From: Firmicutes bacterium UBA5454 | Lineage (GTDB): Bacteria; Bacillota; Clostridia; Caldicoprobacterales; DTU083 | Length of the DNA stretch: 42,426 bases | NCBI GenBank assembly: GCA_002426555.1 | Contig: DIQU01000001.1 | Span: 7,249-49,674, forward strand | Direction of reading: 5' to 3' | In this document: in pieces, positions 1 to 7,983 of the stretch | How the letters are laid out: each line of letters begins with the position of its first letter | Position numbering within the stretch: the first letter of the stretch is position 1 | Position numbers and translations under genes: made by a program | Notes under the pieces: generated by a model | Seen by the model: only the letters and a program-made list of their open reading frames with translations | Databases searched by the model: none | What the model was told of the DNA's origin: nothing

Positions 1-52
1 TTTCCTCAACGCCCAGCTGTTCTGCTATGATCTCTCTTACCTTTTCAAACAT
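1..52 (-). CDS. acpP: Acyl carrier protein, N-terminal fragment (cut by window edge)
   Basis: Only the first 17 codons are in the window. They read MFEKVREIIAEQLGVEE, the usual N-terminal helix of acyl carrier protein, which carries growing acyl chains on a phosphopantetheine arm in the cytoplasm. The Ser that takes the arm (DSL motif) lies beyond the left edge. The start ATG (50-52) follows a strong AGGAGGTG site. It is the sixth gene of the fapR-plsX-fabH-fabD-fabG-acpP operon, 64 bases after fabG, with a hairpin in the gap. Identity is inferred from the N-terminus plus operon position. Confidence 0.85.
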   Translation of the reverse strand, partial: MFEKVREIIAEQLGVEE

Positions 53-88
53 CCCTTACACCTCCTCTCAAGACAATTAAAAGTTTGA

Positions 89-119
89 TAATAATATGTA
101 GTTCCTAAACATATTATTA
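89..119 (-). other. Intercistronic hairpin between fabG and acpP
   Basis: A perfect 10-bp inverted repeat (TAATAATATG at 89-98 and CATATTATTA at 110-119) with an 11-base loop lies at the end of fabG and includes its stop codon. It is A/T rich and has no T-tract, so it does not look like a terminator. It could act as an RNA processing or 3'-end protecting structure that lets acpP be expressed differently from the genes before it; that role is inference. Confidence 0.45.
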
Positions 120-866
120 CATATTCATTCCACCGTCAACAAAGACAACTTGTCCGGTCAAATATTGGCTTTCTTCTGAAGCAAGGAAAGCTGCAACATT
201 GGCAACATCTTCCGGTCTCCCATATCGTTTTAGAGGGATTGTGGATAAAATACCGTCTTTCTGCTGCTCAGTCAAGGCATCAGTCATATCCGTCTCGATG
301 AAACCAGGTGCGATGACATTCACCAAAATATTTCTTGGGGCAAATTCCTTTGCGATGGATTTGGAAAATCCGATAACTCCTGCTTTGGAAGCTGCATAAT
401 TGGCCTGCCCGGCATTCCCTGCTACACCTACAACTGAAGATATATTTATAATTCTTCCCTGACGTTTTTTCATCATGTATTTGCATGCTGATTTTGTGGT
501 GAAGAAAACACTGCTTAAGTTTGCAGACAGCACCTGGAACCAATCTTCTTCTTTCATGCGAATAAGCAGACTGTCTCGAACAACCCCTGCATTATTTATT
601 AAAATATCAAGACCTCCGAGGATCTTAATGGTTTCGTTTATCAGTGTTTCTGCTTCTTCCCGTTTTGAAACATCAGCCTTTAATGCGACTGCCTGCCGTC
701 CCATTTCCTGGATTTTCAATACTACTTCTTCTGCTTTATCCCTGTTGTTGGAATAGTTTACAGCGACATCAGCCCCAAGTTCTGCCAATTTGAGTGCACA
801 AGCTCTGCCAATACCCCTTGAAGCCCCTGTAATTAAAGCTGTCTTCCCGGTTAAATCCATAGGCAT
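117..866 (-). CDS. fabG: 3-oxoacyl-[acyl-carrier-protein] reductase
   Basis: NADPH-dependent reductase of the type II fatty acid synthase, reducing 3-oxoacyl-ACP to 3-hydroxyacyl-ACP in the cytoplasm. It is a 249-residue short-chain dehydrogenase. Visible motifs are the cofactor site TGASRGIG near residue 13, NNAG near residue 90, and the catalytic Ser...Tyr-x3-Lys set within ISSVVGVAGNAGQANYAASK; the C-terminus has the usual LTGQVVFVDGGM. The reading frame is open further upstream, but I chose the ATG at 866 because AAGGAGGTG sits 10 bases before it and because the longer start would overlap fabD. fabD ends at 868, so the two are almost certainly translationally coupled. Member of the FapR-controlled operon. 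Confidence 0.97.
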   Translation of the reverse strand: MPMDLTGKTALITGASRGIGRACALKLAELGADVAVNYSNNRDKAEEVVLKIQEMGRQAVALKADVSKREEAETLINETIKILGGLDILINNAGVVRDSLLIRMKEEDWFQVLSANLSSVFFTTKSACKYMMKKRQGRIINISSVVGVAGNAGQANYAASKAGVIGFSKSIAKEFAPRNILVNVIAPGFIETDMTDALTEQQKDGILSTIPLKRYGRPEDVANVAAFLASEESQYLTGQVVFVDGGMNM

Positions 867-867
867 G

Positions 868-1809
868 TTACTGTTCCACCTCCTTGAGTGCATTGAAAAC
901 ATTTTTCAAAGAAACTGAATCCTCTACATTATATATATTTACTGTTTTATCAATTTTTTTGATAAATCCGCTTAGTACCTTTCCAGGGCCTACCTCAATA
1001 AAATTATCAACCCCTTGAGAAAGCATATAACGGATGCAGTCTTCCCAGCGAACAGGGCTGCTGACTTGTGCTGCAAGCATACTTCTGACTTCATCCCCGC
1101 TTACAGCAGGCTTTGCACTTACATTTTGTACTACTGGAATTACAGGTTTTTTTATCTTTATTTGTTTCAGCTCATTTTCCAGTGCATTTCCTGCAGTTTT
1201 AAGCATGGGAGAATGGAAAGGACCGCTGACCGAAAGGGGAACCACTCGCTTTGCGCCAGCTTCCATTGCTAGTTGAGAAGCTTTTTCTACTGCCTTTCCG
1301 TCACCGGATAATACCATCTGACCGGGGCAATTATAGTTTGCTATAATCACTGTGCCAAGTTCAGAAGCCGTCTCACAACAGAGCAAAAGCTTGTCTTCTT
1401 CCAAACCCAGTATCGCTGCCATAGTGCCTCTGCCCGCAGGTACTGCTTCATTCATCAGCTGGCCGCGCTTTCGGACTAGAGGAAGAGCATCTTCATAGCT
1501 GATGGAATTTGCTGTAACCAGCGCACTGTATTCTCCAAGACTCAGCCCGGCTGCCATAGCGGGAACAATTCCCTCACTCATCAACAGCTGAGATATGGCC
1601 GTACTAACCATGAGAACAGCAGGCTGGGTGTTCTCCGTCTTTTTAATATCTGCATCACTGCCATGGAAGATGAGCTTAACAAAATCTTCTTTAAGTATTT
1701 CATCGGTTTTATTAAAAATTTTACTGATAATATTAAAATAATTATATAATTCCATACCCATACCCACGTATTGAGCTCCTTGTCCAGGAAAAATAAAAGC
1801 CGTTTTCAT
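868..1809 (-). CDS. fabD: Malonyl-CoA:ACP transacylase
   Basis: Transfers malonyl from CoA to acyl carrier protein, supplying the two-carbon extender for fatty acid synthesis. The 313-residue length is typical. The N-terminus has FPGQGAQYVGMG, the nucleophile Ser is about residue 90 in GLSLGEYSAL, the conserved Arg lies in RKRGQLM near 115, and the catalytic His is about 199 in SGPFHSPML. It sits between fabH (46-base gap, no hairpin seen) and fabG (1-base gap). In many Firmicutes an enoyl-ACP reductase gene (fabK) stands next to fabD; none is present here. Confidence 0.97.
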   Translation of the reverse strand: MKTAFIFPGQGAQYVGMGMELYNYFNIISKIFNKTDEILKEDFVKLIFHGSDADIKKTENTQPAVLMVSTAISQLLMSEGIVPAMAAGLSLGEYSALVTANSISYEDALPLVRKRGQLMNEAVPAGRGTMAAILGLEEDKLLLCCETASELGTVIIANYNCPGQMVLSGDGKAVEKASQLAMEAGAKRVVPLSVSGPFHSPMLKTAGNALENELKQIKIKKPVIPVVQNVSAKPAVSGDEVRSMLAAQVSSPVRWEDCIRYMLSQGVDNFIEVGPGKVLSGFIKKIDKTVNIYNVEDSVSLKNVFNALKEVEQ

Positions 1810-1855
1810 AAATTACCCTGCCTTATAATTGGATTTTACTGATATCAGTTTTATT

Positions 1856-2881
1856 TCAGATTGCCTTTTTATCTGTTTTGTTGTCCATGGACCACTTTAT
1901 AATGTTGGAAGCCCATGTTAATCCGCCGCCGAAACCTACCATACAAACATTGTCACCTTTATTGATTCTGCCTGCCTTTACCGCCTCATCCAATGCTACC
2001 GGTATGGATGCTGCAGAAAGGTTTCCATACCTGTCCAAGTTTAAGTACATCTTTTCTTCATCCAACCCCAGACGTTTGGCAACGCTGTTGATTATGCGGA
2101 TGTTTGCCTGATGGGGTACTACACAATCCAAGTCGTCTTTGCTGATCCCTGCCAGATCCATGACTTTTTCTGCTGCAGATGACATGATTTTTACAGCAAA
2201 CTTGAATATTTCACTTCCATCCATGTGTATATAATGGTAATCATGCAGCAGAGTTGCTGCGGAAGCAGGCATTCTGGAGCCGCCGGCCTTCACGTTTAGA
2301 GAGCCTCCATTGCTGCCATCAGCGCCCATGTATTGAGCTAAAAATCCATAACCTTTCTCTACACGGCTGACTACTGCTGCACCTGCGCCGTCACCAAAGA
2401 GAATACAGGTTCCTCTGTCCTTGTAATTGGTGATTCGGCTCAAACACTCCCCACCGATTACAAGAATGTTCTTATAAAAGCCTGTAGCAATAAATTGCTG
2501 GGCTACATTCAAAGCATATAAGAAACCTGAGCAGGCTGCTTCAATATCAGAAGCTGATGCATTAACTGCACCAATGTTGCTTTGAACAATGCATGCTGTA
2601 GATGGAAATGGCATGTCCGGGGTCACAGTGGCTACCAGAATCATATCCAGATCTTTTGCATCCATACAGGCATCATCCAGTGCTCGAAGTGCTGCTATGG
2701 TGCTTAGATTGGAGGTAGCTTGATTTTCGCTGGCAATCCTTCTCTCACGAATTCCAGTTCGAGATACAATCCAATCATTTGATGTCTCTACTATTTTTTC
2801 AAGATCTTTATTGGTAATAATTTTATCCGGCACATAGGAACCAGTTCCTACGATGCCTGCAGAATATAAGCTTGCTTTCAT
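1856..2881 (-). CDS. fabH: Beta-ketoacyl-ACP synthase III
   Basis: Starts fatty acid synthesis by condensing an acyl-CoA primer with malonyl-ACP. The protein is 341 residues, slightly longer than most members because of a polar tail ending NKTDKKAI. The catalytic triad is visible: Cys about 117 in EAACSGF, His about 257 in VPHQANIR and Asn about 287 in RYGNLSAAS. The late glycine-rich GFGGGLTWAS is typical. It begins 2 bases after plsX ends, indicating coupled translation. Primer preference (acetyl or branched acyl) cannot be read from sequence alone. Confidence 0.97.
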   Translation of the reverse strand: MKASLYSAGIVGTGSYVPDKIITNKDLEKIVETSNDWIVSRTGIRERRIASENQATSNLSTIAALRALDDACMDAKDLDMILVATVTPDMPFPSTACIVQSNIGAVNASASDIEAACSGFLYALNVAQQFIATGFYKNILVIGGECLSRITNYKDRGTCILFGDGAGAAVVSRVEKGYGFLAQYMGADGSNGGSLNVKAGGSRMPASAATLLHDYHYIHMDGSEIFKFAVKIMSSAAEKVMDLAGISKDDLDCVVPHQANIRIINSVAKRLGLDEEKMYLNLDRYGNLSAASIPVALDEAVKAGRINKGDNVCMVGFGGGLTWASNIIKWSMDNKTDKKAI

Positions 2882-2883
2882 GG

Positions 2884-3885
2884 TTAGTCCTCCATCTCTG
2901 TTGTCAAGATGCTTTTTATCTGCTGCAACACGTTATTTTCCAGGTATAGTTTTCCCTGGCGAATGGCATTTTTTATTGCTGTACCATTGGAACTGCCATG
3001 AGCCTTTATTATTCCACCATTGATGCCAAGGAGGGGGGCACCGCCTGTTTCTGTGGAATCCATTCCCTTCTTGAATTGCATCAGGCTGGGTTTTAACATG
3101 AGGGCACCCAGCTTGCTGCGAGTAGTCTTCATCATTGTTTCCTTTAACATTCCAACCAAGCTGTGAGCAAAACCTTCCGTATACTTCAGTACTATGTTTC
3201 CAGTAAATCCATCGCATACCAGAATATCTACAACCCCTTCCGGAACATCCCTGGCTTCCGTATTCCCCACAAAGTTAATCCCTTTGGTTTCCTTCATAAG
3301 CCTGTAAGCTGATTTATAAAGCTCACTGCCCTTGGTCTCTTCGGTACCTATGTTCAGCAAACCAACCGAAGGATTCTTTTTGCCAACTACATTTTCCATG
3401 TAAACAGTACCCATTATGGCAAACTGAACCAAATTTTCCGGCTTGCACTCCGTGTTGGCTCCCATATCAAGAAGCAAGGTGCTGCGCTTCCTGTAAGGGA
3501 TTAGAGAGGTAAGAGCAGGACGATCAATACCCTTGATACGACCTACCTTCAGCAGACCTCCTGCTAGAAGGGCACCGGTGCTGCCGGCCGAAATCAGTAC
3601 ACTGTTGCTTTCTTTTCGCATAATTTCCATAGCTTTGACCAAAGAACTGTCGGGTTTGCCTTTTATGGCTTTAACTGGGCTGTCTTCCATGGTGATGATC
3701 TGAGTCGTATGTACAATTTTAAAACGATCCATTGGCGCGTTCAAGTTTCTTAATTCCTGTTCCAACAATTGTCCGTCGCCTGTCAGGGTAATATGAATTC
3801 CATACTCCAAAACAGCCTCAACACTACCCTTGACGATTTCCTGCGGCGCATGATCTCCTCCCATTCCATCCACAATGATTTTCAT
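2884..3885 (-). CDS. plsX: Phosphate acyltransferase PlsX
   Basis: Makes acyl-phosphate from acyl-ACP, the donor used by PlsY to start phospholipid synthesis at the membrane. The 333-residue protein begins MKIIVDGMGGDHAP and carries the family motifs SAGSTGALLAGG, LLDMGANTECKP and CDGFTGNIVLK, with GGAPLLGINGG near the end. Its ATG overlaps the fapR stop by four bases (ATGA), so the regulator and this enzyme are translated together. The plsX-fapR pairing is standard in Firmicutes. Confidence 0.97.
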   Translation of the reverse strand: MKIIVDGMGGDHAPQEIVKGSVEAVLEYGIHITLTGDGQLLEQELRNLNAPMDRFKIVHTTQIITMEDSPVKAIKGKPDSSLVKAMEIMRKESNSVLISAGSTGALLAGGLLKVGRIKGIDRPALTSLIPYRKRSTLLLDMGANTECKPENLVQFAIMGTVYMENVVGKKNPSVGLLNIGTEETKGSELYKSAYRLMKETKGINFVGNTEARDVPEGVVDILVCDGFTGNIVLKYTEGFAHSLVGMLKETMMKTTRSKLGALMLKPSLMQFKKGMDSTETGGAPLLGINGGIIKAHGSSNGTAIKNAIRQGKLYLENNVLQQIKSILTTEMED

Positions 3886-4463
3886 ACTTTGTCACTCCTA
3901 TTCTCTCCGATACTTACCAGAATGAACTTACCGCGAAAAGCTTCCTCATGGCGAACCTTGATAAATACCCAAACAAAATACTTATTGCCCCGGGTGCGTG
4001 TCACTTGAGCCTTGGCTACCAGCTTGTCACCGACAAAAATCGGCGTCTTGTATTTGATATTGGCTACACCGGTTAAAGCGACTTTGGCATCGATTACCGC
4101 TATGGCCAGGGATTCTGCCTGTGCAAATATATAATGCCCTCGTACTATTTGCGACCTTTCAAATACCATTTCTTCAGTAGTCTGCAAAATGGAGATACCG
4201 CTGACACCAAGCTCCAAATCAACAATCTCCCCTATGACTTCTGCGGCAGCGATGGTTCGAAGTTTGTTCTGATTTTCAGAAGCTACTGCTCGGATGCGTT
4301 CCCGAAGCTCCGGTATGCCAAGTTCCAATCGATCAAGGCGGATGGTCTGGATACTGACATTAAAATTATCGCTTAGTTCTTCATCTGTTATAAATGGATC
4401 CTCCTGCAGAACATCGATCAATCCCTGTTGCCGTTCTTTTTTGGGCAAGGTGTTTTTAGTCAT
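3882..4463 (-). CDS. fapR: Fatty acid and phospholipid synthesis repressor FapR
   Basis: Transcription factor that represses fatty acid and phospholipid genes and is released from DNA by malonyl-CoA. The 193-residue protein has an N-terminal DeoR-like helix-turn-helix (about residues 10-55, with TDEELSDNFNVSIQTIRLDR) and a C-terminal hotdog domain (about 80-190) for malonyl-CoA. The ATG is preceded by AGGAGGTGAAAAG. It heads the operon it presumably controls: a FapR-type operator lies at 4506-4522, just downstream of the promoter, so feedback on its own synthesis is expected. That regulation is inferred from the site and from what is known in Bacillus subtilis. Confidence 0.96.
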   Translation of the reverse strand: MTKNTLPKKERQQGLIDVLQEDPFITDEELSDNFNVSIQTIRLDRLELGIPELRERIRAVASENQNKLRTIAAAEVIGEIVDLELGVSGISILQTTEEMVFERSQIVRGHYIFAQAESLAIAVIDAKVALTGVANIKYKTPIFVGDKLVAKAQVTRTRGNKYFVWVFIKVRHEEAFRGKFILVSIGENRSDKV

Positions 4464-4505
4464 CTTTTCACCTCCTAATGGATTGTTATGCCGTACTATC
4501 TGTTA

Positions 4506-4522
4506 TTAGTACCAGATGCTAA
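4506..4522 (-). promoter_or_regulatory. FapR operator
   Basis: The 17-bp sequence TTAGTACCAGATGCTAA (plus-strand reading) is an imperfect palindrome, TTAGTA/TTAGCA. It differs at one position from the Bacillus FapR box TTAGTACCAGATACTAA as I recall it. It begins 4 bases downstream of the -10 element and so overlaps the expected transcription start, a position suited to blocking RNA polymerase. Confidence 0.85.
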
Positions 4523-4526
4523 CACC

Positions 4527-4555
4527 AGTATAAAATAGTTCGTATTATTTTGCAA
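4527..4555 (-). promoter_or_regulatory. SigA-type promoter of the fapR-plsX-fab operon
   Basis: On the minus strand TTGCAA (4550-4555) is followed after exactly 17 bases by TATACT (4527-4532). The expected start site falls near 4520, inside the FapR operator. Confidence 0.8.
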
Positions 4556-4563
4556 TACCTATT

Positions 4564-4598
4564 TTTAAGATCTTTCACTTCGTTCTGGATGACAATCT
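4564..4598. repeat. Possible degraded half of the dispersed palindromic repeat
   Basis: Between the rpmF terminator and the fapR promoter, the stretch from AAGATCTTTCAC to CTGGATGACA resembles one arm of the palindromic repeat family at 29191 and 37853 (GATTC...ATGACA type end). Only one arm is present and several positions differ, so this may be chance. Confidence 0.3.
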
Positions 4599-4690
4599 AA
4601 TATTTCCAAATAAGTTTACTAAAAAAGCAAATTAATCAGGGATATATAATACAGGATTATTTCCTATGTTCTATATTCAAACTATCTTTT

Positions 4691-4727
4691 ATAAGCAAAA
4701 GGAGCACTTGTTATAAGAGTGCTCCTT
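4691..4727 (-). terminator. Rho-independent terminator after rpmF
   Basis: On the minus strand, AAGGAGCACT and AGTGCTCCTT form a perfect 10-bp stem (4718-4727 with 4699-4708) around a 9-base loop, followed by a short T-rich run. It lies 13 bases after the rpmF stop and separates the yceD-rpmF unit from the fapR promoter. Confidence 0.8.
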
Positions 4728-4739
4728 GGAGTATGCAAA

Positions 4740-4919
4740 TTATTCAGCTGTTTCAATTACCTTTTTCCTGTCATAATATCCGCATTTCTTACATACACGG
4801 TGGCTCAGCTTCATTTCGCTGCACTGCGGGCATTCTGTTACAGCCGGTGTGCTGATTTTCCAGTTAGCCCTTCTCTTATCTCTTCGTGCTGAAGTTGATC
4901 TTCTCTTGGGTACAGCCAT
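4740..4919 (-). CDS. rpmF: 50S ribosomal protein L32 (zinc-binding form)
   Basis: Small 59-residue protein of the large ribosomal subunit. It starts MAVPKRRSTSARRDKRRANW, the typical L32 N-terminus, and has four cysteines in a C-x2-C...C-x2-C pattern (CPQC and CKKC), so it is the zinc-ribbon form rather than the cysteine-free paralogue. The ATG at 4919 lies 3 bases after the yceD stop. The pair shares the consensus promoter at 5516-5544 and ends at the hairpin just downstream. In Bacillus and many Clostridia yceD-rpmF also stands close to fapR or plsX. Confidence 0.97.
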   Translation of the reverse strand: MAVPKRRSTSARRDKRRANWKISTPAVTECPQCSEMKLSHRVCKKCGYYDRKKVIETAE

Positions 4920-4922
4920 TTT

Positions 4923-5486
4923 CTACACCTCCTCGCCTTCGGTGGTAAAGAAATCCTTCAATACCTGCAAACGCTCATCTGCCAAATGGTCGGAATCGTC
5001 ATCCTCTGTATTGAAACATTTACATTTCTCTTGATTTAAATTGGAGCCGCACAGGGCACAAAGACCCTTACAGTTTTCCTTACACCTTCTAAGAATGGGA
5101 AGCTCCAATAACAGGAATTCCTGTACAATCCTTGTTAGATCCACATCGCTGCCTTCGTATGGAAAAGCATCCATGTTGTCCTCGTCCAAGTCTCTATCAT
5201 CCAAAATACCCTCAACAGCGGGCTTTACCAGTCTTGTTTCAAAAGAGAAATCCAAGCGTTGACTGTAGCTTTCCAGGCAAAATCCGCATTGCAGGATGAT
5301 TTCACTTTTGACATTTGCATTAAGCTCCAGTATATCTCCTCTTTTAACGATCAGCCCGCTTACCGATATTGGTTTCCTAAAGCTGAGCGGCTCGCCCTGC
5401 CAGGTAAGGTCCGGTAACTTAAGACTGATATCAAAGCTTTGATTGGAGTCTTTCTCCTGTAATAAATCTTCAAAATGAATTTTCAA
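4923..5486 (-). CDS. yceD: YceD family (DUF177) protein
   Basis: A 187-residue protein of the YceD/DUF177 family, commonly encoded directly before rpmF; a role in large-subunit rRNA or ribosome assembly is suggested for the family, but the mechanism is unclear. Four cysteines sit in two pairs, CGFC near residue 70 and a later CALCGSNLNQEKCKC cluster, suggesting a metal site. An acidic stretch (DDRDLDEDN) is in the middle. I chose the TTG start at 5486, which is 6 bases after GAGGTG; the in-frame GTG at 5495 lies inside the ribosome binding site itself and is unlikely to be used. Confidence 0.85.
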   Translation of the reverse strand: MKIHFEDLLQEKDSNQSFDISLKLPDLTWQGEPLSFRKPISVSGLIVKRGDILELNANVKSEIILQCGFCLESYSQRLDFSFETRLVKPAVEGILDDRDLDEDNMDAFPYEGSDVDLTRIVQEFLLLELPILRRCKENCKGLCALCGSNLNQEKCKCFNTEDDDSDHLADERLQVLKDFFTTEGEEV

Positions 5487-5515
5487 GAATATCACCTCAT
5501 GAGCTTCGATTTTTA

Positions 5516-5544
5516 ATTATAGGTTTGTACCGGAAATTTGTCAA
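5516..5544 (-). promoter_or_regulatory. Perfect consensus SigA promoter for yceD-rpmF
   Basis: Minus strand TTGACA (5539-5544), 17-base spacer, TATAAT (5516-5521). Both hexamers and the spacing match the vegetative consensus exactly, fitting high constitutive expression of a ribosomal protein unit. Confidence 0.9.
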
Positions 5545-5577
5545 GAACTTGAATTCCTTCTTAAATAATAAATGATA

Positions 5578-6780
5578 TTAAATCAATTCCATGGTTTCCC
5601 GGGCTATCATAAGCTCTTCATCAGTAGGAATAACCAAAACGGAAATTTTGGATTTGTCCGTAGTTACAGGACCTTCCTTCACTTTGCCTGGTATATTGTT
5701 ATTTCGCTCTTTGTCGAAGTCAATTCCCATATACTCCAAACTGGTGCATATATCTTCACGAATAACTGATGTATTCTCTCCAATACCGGCAGTAAATACT
5801 ATGCAGTCTACCCCACCCATGGCAGCTGCATAAGATCCTATAAATTTTTCCACCTGGTAATCGTATACATCCAGTGCGATTTTTGCTCGTTTATTGCCTT
5901 CTTTTGCTGCACTTACCAAATCCCTGAAGTCACTGCTGATGCCAGACAAGCCCAATACACCGGAACGCTTGTTCAATATTTCATTGACTTCATCTGAGCT
6001 TAGACCTGCCTTTTCCATCATATAGTTGATAATTGCCGGATCAATGCTGCCTGATCTGGTCCCCATGGGAACTCCTTCCAGGGGAGTAAAGCCCATACTG
6101 GTATCTATGGATTTACCATGTTTGACAGCAGTAATACTGGCACCATTGCCCAAATGGCAGGTGATAATCTTAAGAGAGTCCAAGGGCTTGTTCAATAATA
6201 TGGCAGCTCTCATAGCCACATATTTATGAGAGGTTCCATGAAAACCATAGCGGCGAATTCCGTATTCTTCATAGGCTTCATATGGAACAGCATAAAGAAA
6301 AGCCTTGTTAGGCATCGTTTGATGGAAGGCAGTATCAAAAACTGCAGTCATGGGGACGTTGGGCATTATGTTTTTGCAAGCCTCAATTCCCATGATATTG
6401 GCTGGGTTATGAAGAGGTGCCAGTTCCACATTTTTCTTTATTGCATCCATAACCTCTTCATCGATAATAACGGATTTGGAGAATTTTTCACCACCGTGCA
6501 CTACACGATGACCTACTGCACTTATTTCACTCATATCCTTAATGACACCATACTCTGGATGCACTAGAGCACTTATAACCATCTTGATGGCATCTATATG
6601 ATTATCAAATTGCGTATCCACCACTACACTATCCTTGCCTAATGGTGAATGATTCAACTTTGAATCGGGGATTCCAATTCGTTCTGCATTACCCTTGGCT
6701 AGAACCTTTTCATCGTCCATATCGATCAGTTGATATTTCAAAGATGAACTTCCCGCATTTATAATTAATATTTTTTTCAT
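5578..6780 (-). CDS. ackA: Acetate kinase
   Basis: Interconverts acetyl phosphate plus ADP and acetate plus ATP, the energy-yielding last step of acetate fermentation. The 400-residue protein starts MKKILIINAGSSSLKYQL, the ASKHA-fold phosphate-binding N-terminus, and has GHRVVHGG near 120, the FHGTSHKYV motif, CHLGNGASI and GIGENTSVIRE. The ATG at 6780 is 8 bases after AGGAGGT; an in-frame TTG two codons earlier is too close to that site. It follows pta with a 13-base gap, a pta-ackA operon. No clear terminator is seen after it before the yceD promoter. Confidence 0.97.
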   Translation of the reverse strand: MKKILIINAGSSSLKYQLIDMDDEKVLAKGNAERIGIPDSKLNHSPLGKDSVVVDTQFDNHIDAIKMVISALVHPEYGVIKDMSEISAVGHRVVHGGEKFSKSVIIDEEVMDAIKKNVELAPLHNPANIMGIEACKNIMPNVPMTAVFDTAFHQTMPNKAFLYAVPYEAYEEYGIRRYGFHGTSHKYVAMRAAILLNKPLDSLKIITCHLGNGASITAVKHGKSIDTSMGFTPLEGVPMGTRSGSIDPAIINYMMEKAGLSSDEVNEILNKRSGVLGLSGISSDFRDLVSAAKEGNKRAKIALDVYDYQVEKFIGSYAAAMGGVDCIVFTAGIGENTSVIREDICTSLEYMGIDFDKERNNNIPGKVKEGPVTTDKSKISVLVIPTDEELMIARETMELI

Positions 6781-6793
6781 CGTCAATAACCTC

Positions 6794-7789
6794 CTATAAG
6801 GCTGTTTGAAGAACGGTAACAGCTACTGCATTTACGATATCCATTGGATTGCAGCCTCTGGATAAATCGTTAACCGGCAAGGCCAGTCCCTGACAAATTG
6901 GCCCTATAGCCTCTGCACCGGCCAAGCGCTGAGTTAATTTATATGCGATGTTGCCGGAATCCAAATCGGGGAAAACCAGTACATTGGCCCTTCCTGCTAC
7001 CTTGCTGTCAGGTGCCTTGCTCTTTGCTACGCTTTCAACCAAAGCAGCATCTCCCTGCAGCTCACCGTCAAACAGGAATTGAGGAGCCAGTTCACGGGCT
7101 ATTCTGGTTGCTTCCCTTACCTTGTCAATTCGAGGGTGTTCAGCACTTCCCTTGGTGGAATAGGACAATAGTGCAACAACAGGCTCGTATCCAACAACCT
7201 GCTCCATGGTTTTCGCTGTAGAAACGGCTATGGCACCCAGCTGTGCTGCATCCGGATCGGGATTCAAACCGCAATCTCCATATACAAAGGCACCATCGGA
7301 ACCAAAGCTTTTATCCGGCATTTCTATAATAAAGCAACTGGAAGCAACCGGGATGCCTGGCGCTGTTTTAATAATCTGCAGCGTAGGACGCAGAACATCA
7401 CTGGTGGCATTGGCAGCGCCTGCTGTCATTCCATCGGCATCTCCCATTTTTACCATCATGACCCCGAAATAAAGAGGGTCCTTTATGACTTCTCTGGCTT
7501 TTTCCAGGGTCATACCCTTGTGTTTCCGCAGCTCTGTGAATTTCTGTGCATAGTTTTCCATTTTTTCAGATTTGAGATGATCCATTAACTCCACTCCGGT
7601 CAGATCCCAGTTATTTTCCTCAGCCATCTGTAAAACCTTATCCGGGCTTCCAAGTATTATAACTTTGGCTACCCCCTGTTTTGTGACTTCCGCTGCGGCC
7701 TCTACTACCCGAGGATCGTATCCTTCCGGAAGAATAATGACTTTTCCAAGCTTTGCAGCTCTCTCTCGCATACTCTTTAGTACTGCCAC
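6794..7789 (-). CDS. pta: Phosphate acetyltransferase
   Basis: Converts acetyl-CoA and phosphate to acetyl phosphate, feeding ackA. The 331-residue length is that of the short Pta form without the N-terminal regulatory domain. Visible family sequence includes LPEGYDPRVVEAA near the start, GAANATSDVLRP, GDCGLNPDPDA, LSYSTKGSA and FPDLDSGNIAYKL. I chose the GTG start at 7789 because AAGGGAG lies 8 bases before it; the ATG at 7807 lacks such a site. In a fermenting anaerobe the pair makes acetate and ATP; run backwards it can activate acetate. Confidence 0.96.
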   Translation of the reverse strand: MAVLKSMRERAAKLGKVIILPEGYDPRVVEAAAEVTKQGVAKVIILGSPDKVLQMAEENNWDLTGVELMDHLKSEKMENYAQKFTELRKHKGMTLEKAREVIKDPLYFGVMMVKMGDADGMTAGAANATSDVLRPTLQIIKTAPGIPVASSCFIIEMPDKSFGSDGAFVYGDCGLNPDPDAAQLGAIAVSTAKTMEQVVGYEPVVALLSYSTKGSAEHPRIDKVREATRIARELAPQFLFDGELQGDAALVESVAKSKAPDSKVAGRANVLVFPDLDSGNIAYKLTQRLAGAEAIGPICQGLALPVNDLSRGCNPMDIVNAVAVTVLQTAL

Positions 7790-7924
7790 TAATATTACTC
7801 CCTTCATGTAACTGTATTATTTAACATCAATTGCAGGTTTGTTAAAAAGCTGACAACCAACAATCAATCTTCTACATATAAGCCCAAAATCCTCTAAAAA
7901 CGTTCAAGTTTGAAATAATTCATC

Positions 7925-7953
7925 TTGCCCTGCCTGATGAATGGAGGTAAAAT
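7925..7953 (+). promoter_or_regulatory. Putative SigA promoter of tmcAL
   Basis: TTGCCC (7925-7930), 17-base spacer, TAAAAT (7948-7953), ending 30 bases before the ATG at 7984. The -35 is imperfect. The divergent pta promoter must also lie in 7790-7983, but I see no convincing hexamer pair for it. Confidence 0.5.
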
Positions 7954-7983
7954 ACCCATAAGACAATTAACAAGGAGCATATT

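Noticed and set aside
7790..7983. Search for a pta promoter or riboswitch in the divergent gap
   Set aside because: Candidate hexamers (such as TTAACA with AATAAT) have poor sequence or spacing, and I see no conserved riboswitch fold. Left unannotated.
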